Shown piece after piece: positions 17,359-26,248 of a stretch of 64,000 nt of DNA. Each line of letters starts with the position of its first letter. The stretch's first letter is position 1. This stretch comes from an uncultured bacterium (GTDB lineage Bacteria; Planctomycetota; JAJSAM01; JAJVHW01), in the NCBI GenBank assembly GCA_937996235.1, contig CALKVK010000009.1:512455-576454 (forward strand), in the 5' to 3' direction. A program made the position numbers and the translations under genes. The notes under the pieces are model-generated. The model worked only from the letters and a program-made list of their open reading frames with translations. It was not told where the DNA came from and did no database searches.

Positions 17359-18672
17359 GTGCACGACCTCGTTCGCATCGACACCCTCCCGAGCCGCGTC
17401 GGCGAAACGGTCCGCATCGGCGGCTGGGTCACCCACCTGCGCTCCAAGGGCAGCATCTGCTTCGCCGTCGTGCGCGACGGCAGCGCCGTCGTGCAGTGCG
17501 TCGCGACGCGCGCCGACGCAGGCGACGACGTCTTCGCGACGGCGTGCGGCCTGACGGTGGAGACGAGCGTGATCGTCAGCGGCACGGTGCGCTCCGACGC
17601 GCGCAGCCCCGGCGGCGTCGAGCTCGGCGTGGCGACCGTCGAGGTCGTCGGCCGGAGCGTGGACTACCCCATCGCGCCGAAGGAGCACGGTGTCGGCTTC
17701 CTCCAGGAACAGCGCCACCTGTGGGTGCGCTCGTCGCGGCAGCACGCGGCGCTGCGGATCCGGCACGAGGTCGAGGCCGCGATCATGGAGTTCCTCCACG
17801 CGGACGGCTTCGTCCGGTTCGACACGCCGATCCTGACGCCGTGCGCCGCCGAGGGCACGAGCAACCTGTTCGCGACGGAGTACTTCGACCTCGGCGAGGC
17901 GTACCTGGCGCAGACGGGCCAGCTGTACGTCGAGGCCGGCATGATGGCGTTCGGGCGCGTGTACTGCTTCGGTCCGACGTTCCGCGCGGAGAAGTCGAAG
18001 ACGCGGCGCCACCTCACCGAGTTCTGGATGGTCGAGCCGGAGGCGGCGTTCGTCGACCACGCGGGCAACCTCGAAATCCAGGAGCGCATGGTCTCGCACG
18101 TGGTGGCGCGCTGTCTCGAGCGGCGCCGAGCGGATCTGGAACTCCTCGGGCGCGACCTCTCCGCCCTCGAGCGCGTGCAGCCGCCGTTCCCGCGCATCAC
18201 GTACGACGAGGCGCTCGAGATCGTGCGCGCGCACGCGCCCGACGACGGATCCGTGCCGCCTCTCACGTGGGGCGAGGACCTCGGCGCTCCCCACGAGGTC
18301 CTGATCTCGGACCGCTTCGACCGGCCCGTGTTCGTGGAGCGCTATCCCGCTGCGGTGAAGGCCTTCTACATGCAGCCCGATCCGGCGCGCCCCGAGGTCG
18401 CGCTGTGCGCCGACCTCCTCGCGCCCGGCTTCGGCGAGATCGTCGGCGGAAGCCAGCGCATCCACGACGAGGCGTTGCTGCGGCAGCGCATCGAGGAGCA
18501 CGGCCTGCCGGTCGACGCGTACCAGTGGTACCTCGACCTGCGCCGCTACGGCAGCGTGCCCCACTCGGGGTTCGGGCTCGGCATCGAACGCACGGTGCTC
18601 TGGATCAGCGGCCTGCCGCACGTCCGCGAGGCGATCGCGTTCCCCCGGATGCTGTACAGGATCTACCCGTGA
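17359..18672 (+). CDS. asnS: asparaginyl-tRNA synthetase
   Basis: 437-aa class II aminoacyl-tRNA synthetase charging tRNA-Asn. N-terminal OB-fold anticodon-binding domain (VRIGGWVTHLRSKGSICFAV), then the catalytic core with motif 2 FRAEKSKTRRHLTEFWMVEPE-type sequence and motif 3 GFGLGIERTVLW. AEGTSNLFATEYFD and YMQPDP support AsnRS over AspRS. GTG start with AGGAGA upstream. The stop overlaps the GTG of the MoxR gene (GTGA), an odd functional pairing. Confidence 0.93.
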   Translation: MHDLVRIDTLPSRVGETVRIGGWVTHLRSKGSICFAVVRDGSAVVQCVATRADAGDDVFATACGLTVETSVIVSGTVRSDARSPGGVELGVATVEVVGRSVDYPIAPKEHGVGFLQEQRHLWVRSSRQHAALRIRHEVEAAIMEFLHADGFVRFDTPILTPCAAEGTSNLFATEYFDLGEAYLAQTGQLYVEAGMMAFGRVYCFGPTFRAEKSKTRRHLTEFWMVEPEAAFVDHAGNLEIQERMVSHVVARCLERRRADLELLGRDLSALERVQPPFPRITYDEALEIVRAHAPDDGSVPPLTWGEDLGAPHEVLISDRFDRPVFVERYPAAVKAFYMQPDPARPEVALCADLLAPGFGEIVGGSQRIHDEALLRQRIEEHGLPVDAYQWYLDLRRYGSVPHSGFGLGIERTVLWISGLPHVREAIAFPRMLYRIYP

Positions 18673-19667
18673 CCGCGCTCGGCGGCGCCGATGCGCTCGC
18701 GCGCGCCCTCGCCGCGACGCGCGGCGACCTCGAGCGCGTGAAGGCCGCCGTCGCGACGCGGGTCGTCGGGAACGACGACGTCGTCGAGGACCTGCTGACG
18801 GCGCTCCTCGCCGGCGGCCACGTCCTGCTCGAAGGCCCGCCGGGGCTCGGAAAGACGCTCCTCGTCCGGACGCTCGCGGCGGCCCTGGCGCTCGACCACC
18901 GCCGCGTGCAGTGCACGCCGGACCTCATGCCGGGCGACGTGACGGGCGCCACGCTGCTCGTGCCGGGCGAAGCGAGTCCCCAGTTCCACTTCGCCGAGGG
19001 GCCGGTCTTCACCAACGTGCTCCTCGCGGACGAGATCAACCGCGCGACGCCGAAGACGCAGTCCGCGCTGCTCGAGGCGATGGAGGAGCACCAGGTCACC
19101 GTGGGCGGCACGACGCACCGCCTGCCGGACCCGTTCGTCGTGCTCGCCACGCAGAACCCGGTGGAGATGGAGGGCACGTACCCGCTCCCGGAGGCGCAGC
19201 TCGACCGCTTCCTGTTGAAGGTCGTCCTGCGCCAGCCCGGTCCGGGAGTCCTCGCGGAGATCCTGCGCCGCACGACGGGCGGCGACGAGCCGCCTCCGCC
19301 GCCCGAACTGACGGCCGCGGGTCTCGGTGCGGCGCGCGCGCTCGTGCGCTCCGTGGTCGTCGCACCCGCGCTGCTCGACCGCGTCGCGCAGCTCGTCGCG
19401 GCGACGCACGCCGCCTCGCCGGACGCACCCGAGCTGGTCCGACGCTCGGTTCGGCTCGGCGTCTCGCCGCGCGGCGCTCGCGCGCTCGTCCTCGCGGCGA
19501 AGTCGCGGGCGGTACTCGCGGGTCGCCCGCACGTCGCCGTCGACGACATCGAACGTGTTCTGCTTCCGGCGCTCGCCCACCGGCTCCTGCTCGGGTTCGA
19601 CGCCGAGACGCACGGCGTGACGGCGGCCGACGTCGTCGCCGCGGTCGCACCGCGGCTGCGCGTCTGA
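18669..19667 (+). CDS. MoxR family AAA+ ATPase
   Basis: 332-aa MoxR-type AAA+ ATPase. Walker A EGPPGLGKTLL, Walker B VLLADEINRATPKTQSALLE, sensor 1 ATQNPVEMEGTYPLPEAQLD, and arginine finger/sensor 2 region SVRLGVSPRGARALVLAAK. MoxR proteins usually act as chaperone-like ATPases with DUF58 and VWA partners encoded beside them; here those genes are about 4-8 kb away on the other strand (23796..26248). The GTG start overlaps the asnS stop by 4 bases. Confidence 0.93.
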   Translation: MTALGGADALARALAATRGDLERVKAAVATRVVGNDDVVEDLLTALLAGGHVLLEGPPGLGKTLLVRTLAAALALDHRRVQCTPDLMPGDVTGATLLVPGEASPQFHFAEGPVFTNVLLADEINRATPKTQSALLEAMEEHQVTVGGTTHRLPDPFVVLATQNPVEMEGTYPLPEAQLDRFLLKVVLRQPGPGVLAEILRRTTGGDEPPPPPELTAAGLGAARALVRSVVVAPALLDRVAQLVAATHAASPDAPELVRRSVRLGVSPRGARALVLAAKSRAVLAGRPHVAVDDIERVLLPALAHRLLLGFDAETHGVTAADVVAAVAPRLRV

Positions 19668-20047
19668 CCGCCTCCCCCGCGCGACCGAGCCGCCAGGCGC
19701 ATCACCGTCGGCGGCGCAGGAGCCACGGCCGCGCCTGCGGTACGGCGCGCCCGGGCGGGAGCCCGTGCTCCTGTGTCCGCGGCACGGGGCCGACGTGAGT
19801 CGCCGGCGAGCCCGCGCTCAGTCGGCGAGCGGCGCGGCGTCGTCCGGCGCGGTCGCGACGCGCACCCGCAGGCGCGTTCCACGGGCGCCCGCTGCAGGAC
19901 GGGCGGCGTGCACGGCACCGTGAGAGCAGCGCTGCCGGCTGACGGGGCGCGAGGTCGAACGCTCCCGGAATCACGGCGGGAGGGTCTCTCGACCCTCCCG
20001 CGTGATGTTGCACGAAGCCTAGCGCGTGGCCGCGCGAGCGGTCTCGG
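19668..20047. other. 380-base convergent intergenic region
   Basis: Lies between the ends of the MoxR gene (+) and the surface-protein gene (-). Apart from the strong hairpin at 19971..20005 I see no gene; the short frames here show no start context or recognisable sequence. Confidence 0.6.
19971..20005. terminator. bidirectional terminator-like hairpin
   Basis: 15-bp inverted repeat with one bulged G: TCAC(G)GCGGGAGGGTC, loop TCTC, GACCCTCCCGCGTGA. It sits between two convergent genes, 42 bases past the stop of the leftward surface-protein gene, and could end transcription from both sides. No long T-tract on either side. Confidence 0.65.
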
Positions 20048-22258
20048 CTAGTGCGTGTAGCACGTCGCGTAGCGACGGATCTGGCCCACGAACACCTGGG
20101 TCGGGGGCACCGGACGGTTCGGATCCATCGCAGCGAGGTTGCCCGTCCCGGCCACCGCCGCGAACAGGAACGCGCACGGGTAGTACGGGTCGAGCGTCGC
20201 GAACGTCGGGTTCGGGCCGACCTCCTTCGTCTGGACCGCGCTCGGGTTGACCGAGACGCCGAACAGACCGGAGATGTTGAGACGCAGGTCGAGGACCGTC
20301 TCGCCGCCCGTGTTGGCGATGTACCAGACGACCGGGACCGAGTTGCCGGAGAACGGGCTCAGCCACTGCTGGTTGCCCCAGACGCCGGTCGGGTTCTTCA
20401 CGTTGTCCGTGAAGGTCGACTCGATGCCGTCGCGGTTCTGACCGGCGCCCAGGAAGCCGCCGCTCAGCGGAGGCGCCTGCAGGTACAGGCTGACCGAGCC
20501 GTTGGGATCGTTCAGACCGCCCTGGTTGGTCACGAGCGCGGCGCGGATGCCGCCGAACCCGATGATGCTCCAGTCCACGTCGACCGGGTTGCTGCCGACC
20601 TCGTACGTGCCGCGGACCGTGTTGTCCTGCACGTTGATGACCGTCAGCGACGAGTCGAGCGTGTTCGTGACCGCCACGCGACCGAGCAGGAAGCTGTCCG
20701 CCGCGACGCTCGTCGGGCCGCGCCCCGTCTGGATCGACGTGCGGTGGCTCGCGTTGTCCTTGATCGCCTCGCACGGCGACGGCGCACCCGGCTGACCGGC
20801 GAAGCTGACCGTGATGCCCTGCAGGTCGATGCCCACGAGGTTGTTGGCCGCGAAGTCCGACACGTACAGCGTCGTGCGCGCGAGCGAGAGGTCCGTCGAG
20901 ATGCTGACGTCACGCGGGCTCGAGAAGCCGGTGAAGCGGCCGAGCCGCTGCAGGTTGCGCGAGTCGAGCACGGAGACGGTCGCCGTGCGCTGATCGACCA
21001 GGTAGATGAACGTGTGGCCGGTGGTGTTGTCCCAGCGCGGGTCGGTGACCATGCCGCCCGGGCGTCCCGTGCGGACCGGTCCCGGCGGGACCGTCGAGAT
21101 CAGCGAGAAGTCCGTGATGCCCTGGTTGAAGCGGTTCACGAAGCCCGTCAGGTTGATCTCGTAGACGCCGGTGCTGGTGGTGGCGAGCAGGACGAGGCCC
21201 GTCGCGTAGCAGCTCGGCGAGAAGAAGAGCTGGAGCGAGCACGGGGACGCGAACGGCTGGAGCGTCCACTGCGGGCTGCCGGGGCGCAGACCGGCCGGGG
21301 GCGGCGTGATGCCCTTGGTCTGGAACTGCGTGCGGAAGACGCCCGTGACCTCGTCGTACGTGCCGTTCGGCGACTGGAACACGCCGGCCGCGGCGTTGAA
21401 GGTCCACTGGAGGCCCGCATCGCGGCGGAACGGGTTGCCGAACACGTCGGCGACGGGCGACGCCGTGCCGAGCTGGTCGACGCCCTGCATGAGGAACTGG
21501 ATCGTCGTGCGCGGCGGGTAGCCGAAGCACGGGTCCGGCGTGAACACGACGTCGAAGCCGTTGCGCTCGAGCGTGACGCCCGTGCCGCCGCCGGCGCCGG
21601 GGATCGGCGTGGGCGGGTTCGTCGACGCGTCCTGCACCGTGATGCTGGAGATGACGGTGCTGGGGTCGATCGGCTCGTTGAACGTCGCGACGACGCGCTG
21701 CTGCAGGCCGATGTTCACCTGGCCGTCGATCGGGCTGATCTTGCGCAGCACCGGGTTGTAGACGTCGGTGCCGACCGACCACGTGGTCGTGAAGTCGCGC
21801 AGGCCGTTGTTCAGCAGGCGACCCGACGAGTTGCGCAGCGAGCGCTTCAGGTTCAGCGTGTACTGGCCCTGGGCCAGCAGGCCGCCGTTCGCCGCGTCGC
21901 GCGGGTTGAAGAAGATCCGGTCGCCGCGCACGGTCGGCGTGCCGGGCAGACGGTTGAAGCTCGAGTCGTAGACCTCGACCTTCGACGTCAGGCGGTTGAA
22001 CGTGTTCTGGTTGTCGATCACGTCGCGCTTGTTGACCGGGCTCGAGAAGCGCACGGTCACGAGTCCGTTGAGACCGGGGTCCGACAGGTCGGCCGTGGTC
22101 TCCTGATTGAGGGTGGGCGTCACCAGCGTGACGACGAGATCCTTCTCGTTGTTCACGCGGGCGCGCTTGCCCGTCTTCGCCTCCGCTGCGGTCAGTCCGA
22201 CCGACAGCGCACCGGCGAACGCGAGCGCAACGCTTCCAGCCACAGCGATGCGGTTCAT
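20048..22258 (-). CDS. large secreted Ig-like and beta-propeller surface protein
   Basis: 736-aa exported protein. ATG at 22258 preceded by GGGAG. Signal peptide (AVAGSVALAFAGALSVGLTAAEA) then a basic stretch (KTGKRARVNNEKD). Two Ig-like (Big_5/SbsA) units: about residues 40-160 (NGLVTVRFSSPVNKRDVID) and about 168-300 (VLRKISPIDGQVNIGLQQRV, FNEPIDPSTVISSITVQD). Residues about 380-620 read as a YVTN/NHL-like beta-propeller (TLYVSDFAANNLVGIDLQG, VAVTNTLDSSLTVINVQDN). Cysteines occur in pairs and may form disulfides. Likely a cell-surface or wall-associated protein. It resembles the gene at 11944..14745 in its N-terminal architecture. Confidence 0.82.
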   Translation of the reverse strand: MNRIAVAGSVALAFAGALSVGLTAAEAKTGKRARVNNEKDLVVTLVTPTLNQETTADLSDPGLNGLVTVRFSSPVNKRDVIDNQNTFNRLTSKVEVYDSSFNRLPGTPTVRGDRIFFNPRDAANGGLLAQGQYTLNLKRSLRNSSGRLLNNGLRDFTTTWSVGTDVYNPVLRKISPIDGQVNIGLQQRVVATFNEPIDPSTVISSITVQDASTNPPTPIPGAGGGTGVTLERNGFDVVFTPDPCFGYPPRTTIQFLMQGVDQLGTASPVADVFGNPFRRDAGLQWTFNAAAGVFQSPNGTYDEVTGVFRTQFQTKGITPPPAGLRPGSPQWTLQPFASPCSLQLFFSPSCYATGLVLLATTSTGVYEINLTGFVNRFNQGITDFSLISTVPPGPVRTGRPGGMVTDPRWDNTTGHTFIYLVDQRTATVSVLDSRNLQRLGRFTGFSSPRDVSISTDLSLARTTLYVSDFAANNLVGIDLQGITVSFAGQPGAPSPCEAIKDNASHRTSIQTGRGPTSVAADSFLLGRVAVTNTLDSSLTVINVQDNTVRGTYEVGSNPVDVDWSIIGFGGIRAALVTNQGGLNDPNGSVSLYLQAPPLSGGFLGAGQNRDGIESTFTDNVKNPTGVWGNQQWLSPFSGNSVPVVWYIANTGGETVLDLRLNISGLFGVSVNPSAVQTKEVGPNPTFATLDPYYPCAFLFAAVAGTGNLAAMDPNRPVPPTQVFVGQIRRYATCYTH

Positions 22259-22295
22259 GGAGTCACTCCCAGGATTGCGTGATCCGCTCGACCAG

Positions 22296-22323
22296 ATACT
22301 AGGACCGGACGTACCGCCGTCAA
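22296..22323 (-). promoter_or_regulatory. sigma70-like promoter for the surface-protein gene
   Basis: On the minus strand TTGACG (-35, plus-strand positions 22318..22323) is followed by a 16-base spacer and TAGTAT (-10, 22296..22301). Transcription would start near 22288, leaving a leader of about 30 bases with a GGGAG ribosome site before the ATG at 22258. Confidence 0.6.
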
Positions 22324-22371
22324 GCGGTGGCGTCACCTCAGCCCGGTTTCCTTCCAGCAAGCACCGTGCCT

Positions 22372-22408
22372 CGCGGGGGCAGGCCCCGCGGCAGGGGTAT
22401 CCTACCCC
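22372..22408 (-). terminator. tandem hairpins upstream of the surface-protein promoter
   Basis: CGCGGGG/CCCCGCG (7 bp, loop GCAGG) at 22372..22390 and GGGGTA/TACCCC (6 bp, loop TCC) at 22394..22408. They could insulate the promoter at 22296 from read-through out of the response-regulator operon. Confidence 0.35.
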
Positions 22409-22493
22409 GTTTCCCCCCCTCGGATGGAAGCTCCGTTTCCTACGCGGCCGAGGTCGCTGTCAACGATCGTGTGCAGGACCGGTCCCCGCGGCG

Positions 22494-22515
22494 CCTGCTG
22501 CTCCGTAGCAGCGGG
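22494..22515 (-). terminator. hairpin downstream of the response regulator
   Basis: Stem CCTGCTGCT/AGCAGCGGG (9 bp with one G-T pair) and loop CCGT, about 150 bases after the response-regulator stop. No U-run; weak candidate. Confidence 0.25.
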
Positions 22516-22668
22516 GAGCGCCCAGGCGGGCGGCGGCCGTCCGGTCCCGCGGCGCGCGACGGGCCCTGGGGGCCGGAGGACGGGCCGGACGCAGCCACTC
22601 GCGCACGCCGACCGTTCGCGACGCAGGGCGGCGGAGCCGACGTACGGCAGGGGCGGGTCGCGCGCGGC

Positions 22669-23085
22669 TCAGGCGGTCGGTGGAGCCGCGCCCCGCGGCG
22701 CGGTCTCGCGGACGCCCATCACGCGCTCCACCGCCGAGAGCAGCGCCTCGACCTGGAACGGCTTCGAGAGGTAGTCGTCGGCGCCGTAGAGCAGGAAGTC
22801 CGAGATGCTCTGCTTGCGCGCGTAGCCCGTGAGCACGATGACCTTCACGGCCGGATGCGCGGCCTTGATGCGCCGCAGCAGCTCGAACCCGTCGATGCCG
22901 GGCATGACGACGTCCGAGAGCACCAGGTCGTAGCCGCCCGTGCCGAGCGCCGTGAGCGCGTCCTCGCCGCTCTCGGCGATGTCGACGGTGTAGCCGCGAC
23001 GCACGAGCACGCGGCGCAGCAGGTCGCGAACGTACGTCTCGTCGTCCACGACGAGGATCCGGCGCGCGGGGGGCATCTCGCTCAT
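22669..23085 (-). CDS. single-domain response regulator (CheY-like)
   Basis: 138-aa receiver domain with no output domain. ILVVDDETYVRDLL has the acidic pair, LVLSDVVMPG holds the phospho-accepting Asp (about D58), IVLTG the switch Thr, and DDYLSKPF the conserved Lys. I chose ATG at 23085, which has a G5 Shine-Dalgarno-like run just upstream; an earlier ATG at 23109 would add 8 residues. No histidine kinase lies nearby. It follows the DUF58/BatA chain by about 120 bases. Confidence 0.92.
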   Translation of the reverse strand: MSEMPPARRILVVDDETYVRDLLRRVLVRRGYTVDIAESGEDALTALGTGGYDLVLSDVVMPGIDGFELLRRIKAAHPAVKVIVLTGYARKQSISDFLLYGADDYLSKPFQVEALLSAVERVMGVRETAPRGAAPPTA

Positions 23086-23205
23086 GCGTACCCCCGGTAT
23101 CGGGTGCACCCCAGGTGCGGCTTGACCCCTCGGTGCCCGTCGCGACGGGATGGGGCGGGGTGCGGCCCTCGCGAGTCCGTGCCCGAGCCTCGCGGACGGG
23201 CCGGG

Positions 23206-23793
23206 CTAGGGGAACGCCTCGTACGGGTTGCTGAGCTTCTGGTCCACGACGCCCCCGTCGCGGACGACGACGTAACCCTTCGCGACCACCCCGGCGCGGG
23301 CCACCTCGACCTGCACGCGGCCGTCGTGCGTGTCGAGGCTCTCGAGGTCCGTCTTGATCGTGACGCGGTCGTAGCCCATCGCGTGCAGCGTCCGCCGGAT
23401 GTCGTCGGCGAGGCGCTCCGTCTTCGTGCGCCCGAGCAGATCGCGGATCTCCGCCAGGGGGGCGCGGAGCTCCGCGAGTCCGGCCTGGACCGCCGCGAGC
23501 ATCTCGGGCGGCGCCGACGACGCGCTGGGCGCGCCGCGCTGGAGCTCGCCCACCTTGGCGTCGAGCGCGTCGCAGCGCAGCGCGATGCGGTCGAGCGAGA
23601 CCGCGATGCTCTGGAGCTGCGTGACGGCCTCGGTGAGCTGCGGCCCCGCTCCGAGCTCCTCCGACTTCTGCAGTTGCCGGCGGATCTCGGTCGCGCGCCC
23701 AAGGATCTTGTTCACGTTCAGGACGAGCCCGACGAGCAGGACGAGCTGCACGCCGACGAGCAGGAGCAGGGTGATCGCCATCCACGGGTCCAT
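23206..23793 (-). CDS. membrane-anchored coiled-coil protein
   Basis: 195-aa protein that I do not recognise. An N-terminal membrane helix (ITLLLLVGVQLVLLVGLVLNV) is followed by a long heptad-rich helical part (about residues 30-150) and a short C-terminal beta region (RVTIKTDLESLDTHDGRVQV, GYVVVRDG). ATG at 23793; a GTG six bases earlier (23799) would overlap the BatA-like stop as GTGA, the pattern used throughout this cluster, and is equally possible. Its position at the end of the DUF58/BatA chain suggests an envelope role. Confidence 0.72.
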   Translation of the reverse strand: MDPWMAITLLLLVGVQLVLLVGLVLNVNKILGRATEIRRQLQKSEELGAGPQLTEAVTQLQSIAVSLDRIALRCDALDAKVGELQRGAPSASSAPPEMLAAVQAGLAELRAPLAEIRDLLGRTKTERLADDIRRTLHAMGYDRVTIKTDLESLDTHDGRVQVEVARAGVVAKGYVVVRDGGVVDQKLSNPYEAFP

Positions 23794-23795
23794 GC

Positions 23796-25370
23796 TCACA
23801 TCCTGCCGCGTCGCGCCGGCCGGCCGACCGTGAAAAGGAGTTGCGGACGCGCGTGCAGCGCCAGCGCGATCGCGAGCGCGGCGGCACCGATCCACGCGGC
23901 GACGGCGGCCGGCGCGTCGTCGTCGCGTGTCGCGACCGGCCGCAGGAGCGCGCGGACGTCGGCGGCGGTGGTCACGGCGGGGACGTCGCCGGCGGCCCGC
24001 GGCAACGCCTCGGCGCACTCGTCGGACACAGCCCACGCGTCCACCCCGCCGCACGCGCGGAGGAACAGCACGGCAGCGGCGGGATCGTCGAGCCAGGCGT
24101 CGTCCCCGCGCGGGTCGAGCGTGCACTCGACCCCGCCGTCCCACGCGACCGCCACGGCACCGCCCGGTCCGGCGAGCACTCCGCGCGCGTCGGCGCGGAC
24201 TTCGAGCGTCCCGGTAACGGGCAGCTGCGTTGCGGGAGCGAACAGGACGTCGGAGAGGACACCCGACGCCGCGAGGCGCGCACCGGGGACGGTCTCCGCG
24301 CCGGCGACGAGACGCGCAGCGTCGCCGTCCCCTTCGAGCGCGAGCCGCAAGACCCGCCCGGCGACGTCGGCGCCGCGCCGCCCCTCGCCGCCGACGACCA
24401 CGCGCACGTCCGGGAGTGCCGGGTCGTGCCCGCCCGCGAGCTCCCAACCCAGTGCGCCGACGAGCCGCTCGAGGCGCCTCGCCAGCCGCTCCGGCGCTCC
24501 CTCGACCCGCACGCGCGGGGCCGCGCGCGGCGCGGCCACGGTGAACACGTCGTCCCCGTCGAACGCGTCCGGCGGACCGACCCGCTCCACGCGGACCGCG
24601 CCCGCGGCGGCGGGAGCCGCCAGGCGCACCGTGAGCGGTCCGGCGCCGTCGGGCACGGCCGTTTCCGTCGCCGCGTCACCGGCCGTCACGCGCAGCGCCT
24701 GCACGAGGCCGGGCGCGCGGCGCACGTGGACGACGAGCTCCGCGCCGTCGAGCGCCGCCGCGACGATCGCAGCGTCCGGGCCGCACGGGCGACCGGCGCC
24801 GCGGACGAGGAGCCCGGGTGCGCCTGCGAGCTCCCTGTCGGAGAGCACGAGCGCCCCGCCGCGGCGCTCGGCCGCGGCCCGCAGGGCCAGTCCCACGGTC
24901 GATGCGCGAGCCGTCCCCGCCGCGCGCTCCCGGGCGCGCCACGCTGCGACGTCGACGGGCTCGGCGTTCGGCGCGTCGAGGGAGACGATGTCGATGCGCG
25001 CTTCCGGGTCCACCTCGTGGACCGCTGCGACCAGCGCGTCCAGCGCGACGGACTCGAGGACCCTGCCCTCCGCGTCGAGCGCGCGGAACGCGGCGCGCCC
25101 GTCCACGCCGACCAGGACGCGCGGCGGAGCGTCGTGGAGCCGCGGGCCCGCCGCGGCGCACGCGAGCGCGGCGAGCGCGACGAGCGTCGTCGCCAGCGCG
25201 GCGTCGAAGCGGCGGGCGGGCGCGGCGCGCGGAGCGCTCGCGGCGTCGTCGCGCAGCGCGTCGATGCTCGAGACGACGAGCTCGCGCGCGGTCGCGAGGC
25301 GCCGGTGCAGGAGCCACGCGACGGGCACCGCGACGACGAGGAGCCACGCCGCGGGCCGGTCGAACGTCAC
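23796..25370 (-). CDS. BatA-like membrane protein with degenerate VWA-type region
   Basis: 524-aa protein in the position of the aerotolerance BatA-type partner of DUF58. Two N-terminal membrane helices (WLLVVAVPVAWLLHRRL, ALATTLVALAALACAAAG) precede a large periplasmic region, and a last helix (VAAWIGAAALAIALAL) closes the chain. The VWA metal site expected after helix 2 (DxSxS) reads VGVDGRAAFRA, so the MIDAS serines are lost. GTG start overlapping the DUF58 stop (GTGA). Family placement rests on topology and neighbours more than on sequence motifs. Confidence 0.75.
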   Translation of the reverse strand: MTFDRPAAWLLVVAVPVAWLLHRRLATARELVVSSIDALRDDAASAPRAAPARRFDAALATTLVALAALACAAAGPRLHDAPPRVLVGVDGRAAFRALDAEGRVLESVALDALVAAVHEVDPEARIDIVSLDAPNAEPVDVAAWRARERAAGTARASTVGLALRAAAERRGGALVLSDRELAGAPGLLVRGAGRPCGPDAAIVAAALDGAELVVHVRRAPGLVQALRVTAGDAATETAVPDGAGPLTVRLAAPAAAGAVRVERVGPPDAFDGDDVFTVAAPRAAPRVRVEGAPERLARRLERLVGALGWELAGGHDPALPDVRVVVGGEGRRGADVAGRVLRLALEGDGDAARLVAGAETVPGARLAASGVLSDVLFAPATQLPVTGTLEVRADARGVLAGPGGAVAVAWDGGVECTLDPRGDDAWLDDPAAAVLFLRACGGVDAWAVSDECAEALPRAAGDVPAVTTAADVRALLRPVATRDDDAPAAVAAWIGAAALAIALALHARPQLLFTVGRPARRGRM

Positions 25371-26248
25371 GCGAGGACGCCGCCTGCGCGGAGCCAGCCC
25401 AGCACGGCGTCCTCGACGCTGCCGGCCGCGGCGACGGGCGCATACGTCGCGCGGTGACGCGCGGCGAACTCGCGCCAGCCCTGCTCGCGTCCCGCGGCGT
25501 CGCGGGCGAGCCGCGCCGCGGCGTCCGCGGGCACCGGCACGCGCTCGCCCGTCTCGGCGTCCACGAGCACGTACGGACCGTCCGTCGGCAGCTCGCGGTC
25601 CCCGGCCGCGACGACGTGCAGCACGTGGACGTCGTCCCCGCGCGCCGCATGGGCCGCGAGCGCCGCGCGTCCGTCGCGCGCGGCGATCAGATCCGAGACC
25701 ACGACGAGCACGCGCGCCCCGCGCGCCGCGACCGGGATGCGCGCGAGCGAGCCGTCCAGATCGGTCGTGCCCGCGAACGCGACGGCCGAGAGGAAGCGCG
25801 CGAGGTCGGGCAGGCGCGGGGTCGCCGACACGGTCGCGGACAGCTCGACGTCGCCTGCGCGGAGCGCGGCGACGCGCGCGCGGCTGCCCGCGGCGACCGC
25901 CAGGTACGCGAGCGCGTAGCCCAGCCGCAGCGCGGCGCGGGCCTTGCCGTGCAGCGCCATGGACGCGCTCGCGTCCACGCACACGAGCACGGCCAGGTCC
26001 TCCTCGCGCTCGAACTCCTTGACGTAGAAGCGCCCGGTGCGCGCGTACGCCGCCCAGTCCACGTGGCGCGGGTCGTCGCCCGGCGCGTACGGCCGATGGT
26101 CCGCGAACTCGACACGGCCGCCGCGGCGCTCGCGCCGGACGGTCCCGGCCCCCACGGCGGCCCGTTCGCGCCGCAGCCGGAACGCGAGCCTCTCGAGCGC
26201 GCGCAGGAACGCGGCGTCGAACACGCCGAGAGCCGCGGAGTCGCTCAC
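25367..26248 (-). CDS. DUF58 domain protein (VWA-like)
   Basis: 293-aa DUF58 protein. The family signature YAPGDDPRHVDWAAYART (about residues 54-71) and RFYVKEFE are present, followed by a VWA-like fold with an intact MIDAS motif (VDASASM, about D92/S94/S96). DUF58 proteins work with MoxR ATPases in complex assembly. Start GTG overlaps the upstream lipoprotein stop; stop overlaps the BatA-like GTG. The MoxR gene that should partner it is at 18669..19667 on the opposite strand. Confidence 0.92.
   Translation of the reverse strand: MSDSAALGVFDAAFLRALERLAFRLRRERAAVGAGTVRRERRGGRVEFADHRPYAPGDDPRHVDWAAYARTGRFYVKEFEREEDLAVLVCVDASASMALHGKARAALRLGYALAYLAVAAGSRARVAALRAGDVELSATVSATPRLPDLARFLSAVAFAGTTDLDGSLARIPVAARGARVLVVVSDLIAARDGRAALAAHAARGDDVHVLHVVAAGDRELPTDGPYVLVDAETGERVPVPADAAARLARDAAGREQGWREFAARHRATYAPVAAAGSVEDAVLGWLRAGGVLA

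Larger units (their letters stand above)
22259..22668. other. 410-base intergenic region with promoter and hairpins
   Basis: Between the response-regulator stop and the surface-protein start, both on the minus strand. It holds a good minus-strand promoter (22296..22323), tandem hairpins (22372..22408) and a 9-bp hairpin (22494..22515). No coding sequence is convincing. Confidence 0.6.

Noticed and set aside
22327..26022. Long plus-strand frame across the response regulator and DUF58 cluster
   Set aside because: Composition is Arg/Ala/Pro artefact; the minus-strand genes in the same place have clear domains and chained starts.
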